NCBI GenBank assembly: GCA_014799465.1
Contig: JAAVHZ010000068.1
Coordinates: 1 to 64,000 of the forward strand
DNA: 64,000 nucleotides
Source of the DNA: Lachnospiraceae bacterium
GTDB lineage: Bacteria; Bacillota; Clostridia; Lachnospirales; Lachnospiraceae
Reading direction: 5' to 3'
This document shows, one piece after another, positions 55,500 to 63,785 of this stretch (position 1 is its first letter; each line of letters opens with the position of its first letter). The notes under the pieces were generated by a model. The model did not search any database. It saw only the letters and a program-made list of their open reading frames with translations, and was not told the origin of the DNA. The translations under genes were made by a program, and so were the position numbers.

Positions 55500-56177
55500 A
55501 TGAAATATTTATGGACAGAAGATACGGGTGCAGGACTTCACTTCTGGAAATTGGTTAGCCAACTTTTCTTTGATAATGAACTTGTAATCGAAAGTAAAGA
55601 AAGCAATCAGGGCATATTGGATGCATTGTCAGATTTAAACATTAAAGAGGACAATGAGTATTATATTGCATTTGATTATGTTGTTGACAATCAGGATATT
55701 CGTAACAAGTATCGTATTCTGAAATCAATAGCAGAAAAGTCAGAAGGAAAGATTATAGTTCTGAATATGATTTGTTTTGAATACTTGATTCTTGCATTTG
55801 ACAAGATAGTAGCATGGACTGGCACTGGAAATACAGATAAAATCAAGATTCGTGAAGAAGTTTTGTCCGCAATTGAAAATCATAGAATCAACCTGTCAAA
55901 GATTAAAGACGAGAATACATTACAGTTTTTAGCTGGTTTTAAGAGATATTCTACAGAACGAGTGATGAAATCATTGGTAGGTGAATTTACGCAAAACGAG
56001 AAGTGGTCAGTTAAAGGTTCGCTTATGGGTGAGTGTTGGTACAAGGATTGTTGTGTATCTGAACATCCGGATAGTCTTAGGTGTGGTAAGCCGGAGGTTG
56101 AAGGTGGAAGTGAGAAGATGCGGATGTTGATACAGTCAGAGAAGGTACAAAAAGTAATTGGAGAAATCATTATTTAA
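55500..56177 (+). CDS. unknown protein, 225 aa, third gene of the DUF4869 operon
   Basis: Not recognised. An N-terminal alpha/beta region (MKYLWTEDTGAGLHFWKLVSQLF, GILDALSDLNIKEDNEYYIAFDYVVDN) resembles a P-loop-less Rossmann fold; the C-terminal 60 residues have a cysteine cluster (GECWYKDCCVSEHPDSLRCGK) that could bind metal. ATG overlaps the previous stop region. No membrane segment. Confidence 0.72.
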   Translation: MKYLWTEDTGAGLHFWKLVSQLFFDNELVIESKESNQGILDALSDLNIKEDNEYYIAFDYVVDNQDIRNKYRILKSIAEKSEGKIIVLNMICFEYLILAFDKIVAWTGTGNTDKIKIREEVLSAIENHRINLSKIKDENTLQFLAGFKRYSTERVMKSLVGEFTQNEKWSVKGSLMGECWYKDCCVSEHPDSLRCGKPEVEGGSEKMRMLIQSEKVQKVIGEIII

Positions 56178-56201
56178 AAACAATAGTGGTAAAAGTAATT
56201 T

Positions 56202-56312
56202 TTGAAAGCAATCACACTTCCTTTTTTAACTGATGATAATACACATACAGGTAAAAAATTATCATGGGCTGATATAAATAATGAAACTAAAAAATATTAT
56301 TGTTTGATTTGA
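56202..56312 (+). pseudogene. 36-codon gene fragment
   Basis: Frame from TTG 56202 reads AITLPFLTDDNTHTGKKLSWADINNETKKYYCLI*, which looks like the C-terminus of a larger protein. It has no RBS; source unknown. Confidence 0.4.
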
Positions 56313-56328
56313 AAATAATGATATATTT

Positions 56329-56543
56329 ATGGCAAGTATATTATCGGTATCAGATTTAAGAAACTATAATGAGGTTTAAAAAAATGTCAGATTGGAGAGC
56401 CTGTGTTCCTGACTGAAAACGGCAGAGGCAGATTCGTGGTAATGGATATAGAAGATTACGAGCGTGATAAAGCATTAGAAATGGTTCGGGAGATTTATCG
56501 TGTGATGAATCGGTATTGGGATATTACGAGGATATTTGATTAA
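56329..56543 (+). pseudogene. Phd antitoxin/RelE toxin pair collapsed by deletion
   Basis: Begins MASILSVSDLRNYNEV like the intact antitoxin at 61977 but stops (TAA), shifts frame, continues CQIGEPVFLTENGRGRFVVMDIEDYERDKA, and then jumps into toxin sequence (LEMVREIYR, then MNRYWDITRIFD*). The middle of antitoxin and toxin is missing. It is a dead paralogue of 61977-62529. Confidence 0.8.
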
Positions 56544-56611
56544 TAATTGTTGAGTTAATACACAATCAGAACGATGATTTATATATCATTAACCTGATGA
56601 AAGGATAAAAG

Positions 56612-56869
56612 ATGAAAGTAAAATTAGAAGAAATAATTGAGGCAATCGAATTTGCCGGTATGGAAACGGAATATTATTACGACACCAAAAATGAAAAAAT
56701 TCTGATGCTGTTTGATGGAATGGTGGATGGTGAGGACAATCAGGAACTCTTCGAAGATATCAGAGAGGGATTTGCCGAGGATTATATACCATTACTGGGA
56801 CAATACGCTATCAATGAGCATAGAATAATGGAAGAGTTCATATATGAACTTCCGGTGGGAAAGACATAA
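56612..56869 (+). CDS. truncated UPF0158-family protein
   Basis: 85 aa. MKVKLEEIIEAIEFAGMETEYYYD and YAINEHRIMEEFIYEL match UPF0158 proteins, which are usually longer; the C-terminal part is missing. RBS AAGGAT is weak. Function of the family unknown. It may be a fragment. Confidence 0.65.
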   Translation: MKVKLEEIIEAIEFAGMETEYYYDTKNEKILMLFDGMVDGEDNQELFEDIREGFAEDYIPLLGQYAINEHRIMEEFIYELPVGKT

Positions 56870-56887
56870 GATTAGTATTGTTGAATA

Positions 56888-57123
56888 ATGGAAAAAGGTA
56901 TTGTAGGTTTAGCAATACAGATGTGGAAGTCGCATACTATTGAAGAATTAACAGAGGAGTGGCTGGAGATATGCTGGAGGCTTGTCAGGAATGGGCAAAA
57001 GAACAGGGATGTACAGAATTTGCCAGTGATTGCGGACTGGTTAATGAAGGTAGTTTGAAATTTTATTTAAAGATGGCGTTTGAAGAAACAAATAGGATTA
57101 TTTGTTTTACAAAGAAGTTATAG
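56888..57123 (+). pseudogene. deleted copy of the AAC(6')-like acetyltransferase
   Basis: Encodes LAIQMWKSHTIEELTEE and, after an internal deletion and frameshift, DMLEACQEWAKEQGCTEFASD through FTKKL*. It matches the intact gene at 61164 closely, apart from the missing middle. It is a paralogous remnant. Confidence 0.85.
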
Positions 57124-57319
57124 GTTTATGGATACCGGTGTTTATTTCTGGTTACCAACTAATGCATAAAGTTCTTGCCTGAAAATTATGAGGATCAAGT
57201 ACTCAGCTTATATGATGAAATTGTAAAAAAGAGAAATGGTTTAAGCTAAGCTGATTATTGAAAAAGACCGGTTAAAAATAGAAAATTGGTGCATTCTGAG
57301 ATGAAAGGGGCGTCATCGC

Positions 57320-58087
57320 ATGAATCAAATAGAGCAGTACGAAGAAAAATATACAAGTGTATACTGCAGGTTATCATACGAAGTCTGGTATCAAGGCTGC
57401 AAAGATGATATTTCTAAGTATTTAAAACAAAATAATAGTCTGGATAAAGCTTTAAGACAGTTTGTCACAGATAAAAAAGAACTCAAAGTGATAAAGATTG
57501 ACGGAGTAGCATGCATGAATAAGTATGACTTGAAAGAATGCATGGAAGCAATGATTCATTTTCTATATATGAATGAAGAGTATTCGATTATATGTGCACT
57601 TCCATATGAACAACAGAAGAACGCTGACAGGTGTGCTTATGATTATATCTCGAATACTATTGATGTGTTGAGATTTATTGAGGAAATGCATGAACAGAAT
57701 TATATGTTAATGATTAGGAGCATTTCACCAAAATCAGAAAGGTATTTGAAAATATTACCTGGCGGGGAAGGGGCATATGCCATTCATTATCGAAATAAAG
57801 AAGTAGAAATAGGAAAGATTCAGCTTAATACAGAGCTGTACAGGGAACTGATTGACTGGGCAAAGAAATATGTTTCTGACAATAAGTTTAAAGAATTTTT
57901 CGAAGGACTGTCATATGCAGGAAGGGAAAGATTTTCGGTTAGTTTTGATATGGATAAGTTGGGATATGAAAAAAATGAGTGGAATATATCGGATTTTGAA
58001 TTTGAAAAGATAGATGGTAATGGAGCTATAACGAAACTTCTGCAAATGCCTGAACTATCAAGGTTTATAAAAGAAGAGGTAGAATGA
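57320..58087 (+). CDS. unknown 255-aa partner of the radical SAM enzyme
   Basis: Not recognised. Soluble, with YCRLSYEVWYQGCKDDISKYLK at the N-terminus and a second half with GGEGAYAIHYRNKEVEIGKIQLN and SYAGRERFSVSFDMD. No signal or membrane segment. It ends in the ATGA that starts the radical SAM gene, so the two are translationally coupled. It may be the substrate or a subunit of the enzyme. Confidence 0.75.
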   Translation: MNQIEQYEEKYTSVYCRLSYEVWYQGCKDDISKYLKQNNSLDKALRQFVTDKKELKVIKIDGVACMNKYDLKECMEAMIHFLYMNEEYSIICALPYEQQKNADRCAYDYISNTIDVLRFIEEMHEQNYMLMIRSISPKSERYLKILPGGEGAYAIHYRNKEVEIGKIQLNTELYRELIDWAKKYVSDNKFKEFFEGLSYAGRERFSVSFDMDKLGYEKNEWNISDFEFEKIDGNGAITKLLQMPELSRFIKEEVE

Positions 58088-59697
58088 TGTCCAAAGATAT
58101 ATTAATTACAGATACAGGTATGTATGTTAATCATCATCTGCCATGTCTTAAGAAGTATAAGAATAGCTTGCATATTGTAAAACTGGAGCCGACAACGAAT
58201 GATGTTGAATCAGATATCAAAATGGTTGATGTGTCTGCTGATAAGGCTTATTTGAATTTATCAAAGACGAGGTATGATAGTTGGCAGTATCAGTGTGTCA
58301 ATAATCATGCAAAGGAAATAATAGATTTATTTTCAACTCATGCAAATACAAATACATGGTATCAGGAAGTTATAATTCTGGGAGATTTGAACACTGATGC
58401 ATTATATGTGATGGATGTGCTTCAAAAATCAGAATATACGGCGGATATTCATTTGATACTGCCAATTCCATTTGGTAGAACTGTAAAAGGAACAATACAG
58501 CATGAATTGTTGAGTGATTTGAGTAAAGTAAGAACTCTTGCTGTTTATGATCCTTATAAGTTATCTGCAGAAAAATATGGAAATACAGAAGTTGAAAATG
58601 TGGGAAAAATTATTAATGAGCAGACAGAATATCTGCTAAAAAGGTTTCATGAATTATCGCATAAGATGGTATATCAATCAGCTTCTAAGAAGTATTTCTT
58701 CGATTTTAATAAGGATAGTTATGTTGATACTGAATCGTTGTATCTGCTTGATGATTATGAAATTACTCATACGTTAGGGTTTATGATGGATTCATACCTT
58801 TTGGATGAGGATAAAGAAGAAATTGATTACTTCATTGAGTGTATGCAGACTCCGGTTCCACGACTGGATGGAAAACAGATTTGTAAACAATTACGTTCTT
58901 TGCGAAAAGAATTTGCAAAGCTTAATGGTATAGAAATTAAATTCAAGGAATGTACTTATAATGGCCCGTGCGCCGGTACATGTAAGGCATGTGATAATGA
59001 AGCAAGGAAACTTAATAAATTGGCAAAGAAACTGGGTGATATTAAATATTCCAAAGTAGTATTTGGAAGAACTGTTATGAGTAAACATGTAATGGCAGAA
59101 ATAATGGGAATCAACAGGCTTAGAATGGGAACAGATGGAGAAGGGATATCTACGCTTGTTACATTTTATGGTTGTCATCTTAGTTGCAGATATTGTTTAA
59201 ATCCGCAGTGCAAAAGAGAAGATACTCGTCATACTAATATCACTCCTGAGCATTTGGTTGATATTCTTTCTGTTGATGATATATATTTCAGAACTACAGG
59301 TGGTGGAGTTGTATTTGGGGGCGGAGAACCACTTCTTCAGGCTGAATACATAAAAGAAGCCTGTAAAAAAATGCCGGAAGAATGGCAGAAGCGAATAGAG
59401 ACAAGTATTAATGTGTCGTGGGATAGGATTGAATTGTTGATTCCATATATTAATCAGTGGATTATTGATATAAAGGATAGCCATCAGGATATTTACAAGA
59501 ATTATACTGGTATCGACGGTTCTCTTGTATATGAGAATGTGCAAAAGCTTAGCGAAAAAGTAGGAAAGGATAAACTTGTAATCAGAATTCCGGAGATACC
59601 AGAATACAACACTGAGGAAAATGTTTTATCAAGTATGAAAGTATATTCAGAACTTGGTACATTGGATGTATTTAAGTATAGAAAGTTGAATGGGTAG
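58084..59697 (+). CDS. radical SAM protein, glycyl-radical activase-like, with N-terminal extension
   Basis: 537 aa. The C-terminal half (about 345-537) holds CHLSCRYC (Cys 363, 367, 370; CxxxCxxC), GGGVVFGGGEPLLQ and IETSINVSWDRIELL, which match pyruvate formate-lyase activating enzymes. The N-terminal 340 residues do not: they include a CTYNGPCAGTCKACD cluster at about 289-303, perhaps an auxiliary Fe-S site. The overlap with the 255-aa gene (ATGA) supports one system. No glycyl-radical enzyme is visible nearby, so the target is unknown. Confidence 0.85.
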   Translation: MMSKDILITDTGMYVNHHLPCLKKYKNSLHIVKLEPTTNDVESDIKMVDVSADKAYLNLSKTRYDSWQYQCVNNHAKEIIDLFSTHANTNTWYQEVIILGDLNTDALYVMDVLQKSEYTADIHLILPIPFGRTVKGTIQHELLSDLSKVRTLAVYDPYKLSAEKYGNTEVENVGKIINEQTEYLLKRFHELSHKMVYQSASKKYFFDFNKDSYVDTESLYLLDDYEITHTLGFMMDSYLLDEDKEEIDYFIECMQTPVPRLDGKQICKQLRSLRKEFAKLNGIEIKFKECTYNGPCAGTCKACDNEARKLNKLAKKLGDIKYSKVVFGRTVMSKHVMAEIMGINRLRMGTDGEGISTLVTFYGCHLSCRYCLNPQCKREDTRHTNITPEHLVDILSVDDIYFRTTGGGVVFGGGEPLLQAEYIKEACKKMPEEWQKRIETSINVSWDRIELLIPYINQWIIDIKDSHQDIYKNYTGIDGSLVYENVQKLSEKVGKDKLVIRIPEIPEYNTEENVLSSMKVYSELGTLDVFKYRKLNG

Positions 59698-59750
59698 AAC
59701 TAGTACGGCATTTTGTAAATATTCATATACTTTAAAGACGATTTTTAACT

Positions 59751-60071
59751 GGTATATTTCCAGAACGATTGAAAAAGGCGTTAGATAATAGTGAGACAGT
59801 ATTTATGACTTGGGATAATGAGAAATTAGTTAGTCTTGTTAATGCAATTGATGATAGTGAATTGACTGCATATGTTCACTGTTTATGTGTTAATCCTGCA
59901 TATCATGGACAAGGTATAGAGAAGTGATTGCTACAGAGAATTAAAGAAAAGTATAAGTATTATCTGTATATTATTTTGATTGCAGAAAACGAAACATTAG
60001 TTAAATATTATAGTCAGAACGGCTTTGAATATATTGATGGAAGATATGTGTTTGTTGTACAGAACCAGTAG
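59751..60071 (+). pseudogene. GNAT acetyltransferase remnant with in-frame stop
   Basis: Frame 59751-60071 encodes FPERLKKALDNSETVFMTWDN, AYVHCLCVNPAYHGQGIEK, TGA (where the A-motif helix should continue), LLQRIKEKY and VKYYSQNGFEYIDG. No start is visible. A decayed GNAT gene absent from the ORF track. Confidence 0.72.
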
Positions 60072-60093
60072 GCGGATTTAAGAGGTATCAGTA

Positions 60094-61028
60094 ATGAAAG
60101 AATTTATGTCAAAAAAGACAATTGAGGTATTTGGTCAAGAGTATGAGTTGGAATCTATGGAACGTATATTAGGTGGTGCACAAAAATATACATACATCGC
60201 AAAATGTGCAAATGGATTTGAGTTTGTAATTTATCGGTGAGACAAGAGTACAACTTATTTGAAAATAATAATGAGAGTGCTGTGTTTTGCTCCAACAGTG
60301 CAAACTTGTTTCAAAGTAACAATGAATTGATGAGAAAGCATGGTGTATTAACGCCGGAATTATTTTATATTGATAAAAGCAGATGTGAGTGTGACTATGA
60401 ATATGCTTTTGTGGAGTATATAAATGGTCAGGATATGGATTACATCATGGAAAATGAACCAGAAAGATTAGAGGAGGTTCTGAAATCATTAAGCAATAGT
60501 ATTGATAGATTGCATGGTATAAAAAGCGATGTTGCGGGACAAGTAGGTCGAATGCAAGGTGCTGATTTTAACATAATTGCTTTTGAGTTAGAGGATATAC
60601 ATCAAAACAGTATGTATTTGCAGGAAAATGATAGCCAGTACGCTGATATATATATTCAAGTGGAAGCGAAGGCAATAGAATGTGTACAAAAACTAGAAAT
60701 AAGAAATGAATATAAATTTATACATGGTGAGTTAGGTCCTAATCATGTGATTGTTGACAAAAATAATCATGCTTACCTGATAGATATTGAAGGTGCAAAG
60801 TTTTATGATGTGGAAGAAGAATTAAGTTTCTTAGATATGCGTTTTAATAAAAGGCTAAGGAAATCAGAAGATATAGTTGATGAACAAAGGATGTATTTTT
60901 ATTATATCGGACATTGCCTGGGAAATCTGCGTGGTGCTGTAGAATTGAAACATAAGGGTTATTATGATATGGATGATGTGAATGGAATGATAGATTTTTT
61001 TCATACGCAGGTGACTAAAATTATTTGA
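60094..61028 (+). pseudogene. aminoglycoside phosphotransferase (APH) family gene with nonsense/frameshift
   Basis: The N-lobe start (MKEFMSKKTIEVFGQ, GGAQKYTYIAKCANGFEFVIYR) ends at TGA (60237); the rest is in another frame as the 263-aa ORF with LVEYINGQDMD-like and HGELGPNHVIVD plus YLIDIEGAKF, the APH catalytic loop. A TGG-to-TGA change and a single-base shift near 60250 would restore one gene of about 310 aa. The C-terminal ORF alone lacks the ATP lobe, so it is probably inactive. The specific drug target is unknown. Confidence 0.8.
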
Positions 61029-61036
61029 TTGGAGTA

Positions 61037-61144
61037 AAAAGATATGTGGAAGATGGATTTAGCTGGACATATGGTAGTGAAGAAAAGGCTGTAAATTCAG
61101 AAATTGCAGAACGGATAAGAAATCATTTAGAAAGTGATTTGTGA
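61037..61144 (+). pseudogene. 35-codon C-terminal gene fragment
   Basis: Encodes KRYVEDGFSWTYGSEEKAVNSE and AERIRNHLESDL*, a plausible protein tail without a start. It is the truncated end of an unknown gene, just before the AAC(6') gene. Confidence 0.45.
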
Positions 61145-61163
61145 GAGTAAAACAGGAGGTATA

Positions 61164-61607
61164 ATGAAAGTGATAATTAAAAAAGCGGCTGTTGAAGATG
61201 CAAAAGCAGTTGCAAGTTTAGCAATACAGATGTGGAAATCGCATACTATTGATGAATTAACAGAGGAGTTTTGTGATTACATAAACAAGGAAAGTTGTGT
61301 AGTGTTTCTTGCCTTTTTGGATGATTTTGCTATGGGTTTTGCACAATGTGGATTGAGGAATGATTATGTAGAAGGAACAGATACAAGTCCGGTGGGATAT
61401 TTGGAAGGTATTTTTGTGGCAGAAGAATATAGAAACAGAGGGTTGGCTAGAGATATGCTAGAGGCTTGTCAGGAATGGGCAAAGGAACAAGGATGTACAG
61501 AATTTGCCAGTGATTGTGAACTGATTAATGAAGGTAGTTTGAAATTTCATTTAAAGATGGGGTTTGAAGAAGCAAATAGGATCATTTGTTTTACAAAGAA
61601 ATTATAG
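61164..61607 (+). CDS. aminoglycoside 6'-N-acetyltransferase-like GNAT
   Basis: 147 aa from the ATG at 61164 (AGGAGG upstream; the track uses 61134). The family signature is strong: LAIQMWKSHTIDELTEEF, LRNDYVEGTDTSPVGYLEGIFV, YRNRGLARDMLEACQEWAKEQGCTEFASD and MGFEEANRIICF, all typical of AAC(6')-I enzymes. The acetyl-CoA loop RNRGLA is intact. Likely acetylates aminoglycosides, but substrate range is untested. A deleted copy lies at 56888. Confidence 0.88.
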   Translation: MKVIIKKAAVEDAKAVASLAIQMWKSHTIDELTEEFCDYINKESCVVFLAFLDDFAMGFAQCGLRNDYVEGTDTSPVGYLEGIFVAEEYRNRGLARDMLEACQEWAKEQGCTEFASDCELINEGSLKFHLKMGFEEANRIICFTKKL

Positions 61608-61629
61608 GGATGAAAATGAAGATATTTAT

Positions 61630-61824
61630 GGGGCTGTGGCAAAATAACTAATTTTTAGTTATGGAGCGATGCTCCTTTTTTGTATAAAGAAAAATCAATG
61701 AAAACTTTGACTTTCTAACCATTTCCCTGAATGGAAGGTTCTTTGGAGCCTGCTTTTCTATTTTTAGGACACAAAAAGGGAGCCGTTGATCCATAGATTT
61801 CTCATCTATTTTGCAACAGTCCCT
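61630..61824. mobile_element. short IS1182-like remnant with terminal inverted repeats
   Basis: Left end GGGGCTGTGGCAAAATA and right end, inverted, GGGACTGTTGCAAAATA agree at 15 of 17 positions. No transposase lies between; the 195-bp element resembles a MITE. TTTAT flanks both sides and may be a target duplication, though an AT-rich match could be chance. Confidence 0.6.
61663..61681 (+). terminator. hairpin terminator inside the IS remnant
   Basis: GGAGC-GAT-GCTCC followed by six T. Confidence 0.7.
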
Positions 61825-61902
61825 TTTATCTTATATGGCAGCCTGGTCAATTAGGAAATTTGCAGCGATTAGTATATTAATAATGTGCTGTAAAATATTT
61901 CG

Positions 61903-61931
61903 TTGATTATTACAGCGTTTTTGAGTATAAT
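61903..61931 (+). promoter_or_regulatory. promoter of the Phd/RelE pair
   Basis: TTGATT (61903-61908), 17-bp spacer, TATAAT (61926-61931), 46 bases before the antitoxin start. Confidence 0.85.
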
Positions 61932-61976
61932 ATAAAAAGGAATATTATAGTTTGATTTGAAAGGAATGGTATATCT

Positions 61977-62225
61977 ATGGCAAGTATATTACCAGTATCA
62001 GATTTAAGAAATTATAATGAGGTTTTAAAAAACTGTCAGATCGGAGAACCTGTGTTCCTGACTAAAAATGGCAGAGGTAGATTCGTGGTAATGGATATAG
62101 AGGATTACGAGCGTGATAAAGCAGAAAAAAAGCTGTTGGAGAAACTGCATGAAGCAGAGGAAACTGTTAAAGATGGAAATGGCTGGCTGACAATGGATGA
62201 ATTGAGAGCTGAGGTTGGAGAGTAA
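61977..62225 (+). CDS. Phd/YefM-family antitoxin
   Basis: 82 aa. The MASILPVSDLRNYNEVLKNCQIGEPVFLTKNGRGRFVVMDIEDYE sequence is the Phd/YefM N-terminal fold that binds the TA promoter; the C-terminal 35 residues are a charged toxin-binding tail. It is followed by the toxin with 4 bases of gap. RBS AAGGA. A mutated copy is at 56329. Confidence 0.93.
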   Translation: MASILPVSDLRNYNEVLKNCQIGEPVFLTKNGRGRFVVMDIEDYERDKAEKKLLEKLHEAEETVKDGNGWLTMDELRAEVGE

Positions 62226-62229
62226 ATTT

Positions 62230-62529
62230 ATGATGAAATTGCGAATCAATCCAGTAGTGGCAGAGGATTTAAAAACAATAAAGAACTTTATTGCGGAGGA
62301 TAATGCCAATAAAGCATTAGAAACGGTTCAGGAGATTTATAGGCAGTTTGAGAATATACAACAGTTTCCTTATATTGGTGCGGATTTGTCTAAACGTGTG
62401 AGTTTTAAGACGGATTATAAATATGTGGTGTGGAATGATTATGTTGTGTTGTATAAGGTTGCTAAAGAGGTAGTTGATATTTATCGAGTGGTGAATCGGT
62501 ATCGGGATATTACAAAGATTTTTAGTTAG
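62230..62529 (+). CDS. RelE/ParE-family toxin
   Basis: 99 aa from ATG 62230 (TTGGAGAG). LRINPVVAEDLKTIKNFIAEDN, FENIQQFPYIGADLSKRV, YKYVVWNDYVVLYKV and VYRVVNRYRDI match RelE/ParE toxins that cut mRNA on the ribosome or inhibit gyrase. Pairs with the Phd antitoxin. The track start (62215) is a TTG inside the antitoxin. Confidence 0.92.
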   Translation: MMKLRINPVVAEDLKTIKNFIAEDNANKALETVQEIYRQFENIQQFPYIGADLSKRVSFKTDYKYVVWNDYVVLYKVAKEVVDIYRVVNRYRDITKIFS

Positions 62530-62665
62530 GTATTAGGAGAACTGGCTGTATACAGCTATTTTGAATTTTAAGAATGTCAAGTGATAGTATTCTGTCTTAA
62601 TATAAGACGAGACAGGCAATTTATAAATGTTATATGTAAAATGAAATAGAAAGAATTAATAAAAT

Positions 62666-63136
62666 ATGAAAATAAAACAATTTGAAAATACTTTGCTAAG
62701 TATAAAGATTCCATCTGATATAAAAAATGAGCAGAAAGCACAATTAAGTGAGTCAACAAATAAGATTGTTGAGGCTTTGATGCCATCAAGGTTATATCGT
62801 TTTCGACAGCACTTAGAATGAAATTTTGCTGCTTTTTATTACGAGCAGGGAAGAATAATTCGTGATCCTCAGGCGGATAAAGAAGCCGAATTTATTGACC
62901 TAATAACAGGATTAAAATGGGATGTTAAGAGTTTTGAATCATATCCAAATGGTCATGCAACTCCTAGAAAAGGAGCATTTACTGTAGAAAATGCTATGAA
63001 AACGATTAATAAAGAATTTAGCAATGGTCATAACATTATTATTGATACAAGAAATTTAGTACCAGAACATGTAGCTCAATTAAGACAAGCAATAGATGCT
63101 GCTGGTATAGGTAATCGAATTATTTGGTATCAATAA
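62666..63136 (+). pseudogene. CdiA-CT-like toxin gene with in-frame stop
   Basis: The frame from ATG 62666 encodes an N-terminal 51-residue helical part, a TGA at 62819, and then NFAAFYYEQGRIIRDPQADKEAEFIDLITGLKWDVKSFESY...RNLVPEHVAQLRQAI...GIGNRIIWYQ*. The EAEFID...WDVKSF pattern resembles the CdiA C-terminal tRNase family (PD-(D/E)xK-like core). No secretion domain. The single TGA makes it a likely pseudogene, or the second half may start within. A pentapeptide-repeat gene follows, which could be the immunity protein. Confidence 0.65.
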
Positions 63137-63146
63137 ATTTGAATGA

Positions 63147-63168
63147 GGGCATGGGAAATTCCATGCCC
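63147..63168. repeat. hairpin between toxin remnant and pentapeptide gene
   Basis: GGGCATGG pairs with CCATGCCC around a 6-base loop. No T run follows directly, so it is more likely an mRNA structure than a terminator. Confidence 0.55.
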
Positions 63169-63182
63169 ATTGTGAGGTAAAT

Positions 63183-63785
63183 ATGGGTGAAGAAATTATT
63201 ACAGTTATTCAAAATCATAAATTATGGATTGATTCCTTGGGAAAAGATGGAGAAAGGGCATATTTTGAGAATGTTTTGTTTGAAAAAATGAAGGAAATAA
63301 ATCTAGATTTGTCTCAGGGGAGTTTTGTTGAATGCACATTTAGAAAAGTTTTTATTAATTGTTGGGACTTTTATGCAACGAAATTATTTTCTATTGTTTT
63401 TGATGATTCACTAATAGAATCCAGTGTATTTGTAAAGGCAGATTTATTTTATGCAGAGTTTTCCAATACAAAAATAAATATGACTAATTTTAGTAAAGCA
63501 GATTTGTCAAATATAACGTTTAGAAACTTAAAAATAGAAAATAGTAAATTTATTAATGCTCTCTTAGATAATATAATTTTTAAGGATGTACATATAAAAA
63601 ATGTTGATTTTACAGGAGCATTAATTGAAAATATGTTATTTGATAGGAATACTACAATTAGCGATATAGTAGGAATTGATAATGCACAAGTAAAAAGTAT
63701 TAATATTGGAACACTAGATAGACCAATTTATTTGAAAAATGAAGAAGCCTTGCGATGGATAAAAAATAAAGCGGGTTTAAAATAG
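63183..63785 (+). CDS. pentapeptide-repeat protein
   Basis: 200 aa. About residues 30-165 contain A(N/D)LxX-like pentapeptides (SNTKINMTNFSKADLSNITF, FINALLDNIIF, FTGALIENMLF) forming a right-handed beta helix. N-terminal helix and C-terminal EEALRWIKNKAGLK. Such proteins can be DNA mimics or immunity factors. RBS GAGG; it sits 46 bases behind the toxin remnant, consistent with an immunity role. Confidence 0.85.
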   Translation: MGEEIITVIQNHKLWIDSLGKDGERAYFENVLFEKMKEINLDLSQGSFVECTFRKVFINCWDFYATKLFSIVFDDSLIESSVFVKADLFYAEFSNTKINMTNFSKADLSNITFRNLKIENSKFINALLDNIIFKDVHIKNVDFTGALIENMLFDRNTTISDIVGIDNAQVKSINIGTLDRPIYLKNEEALRWIKNKAGLK

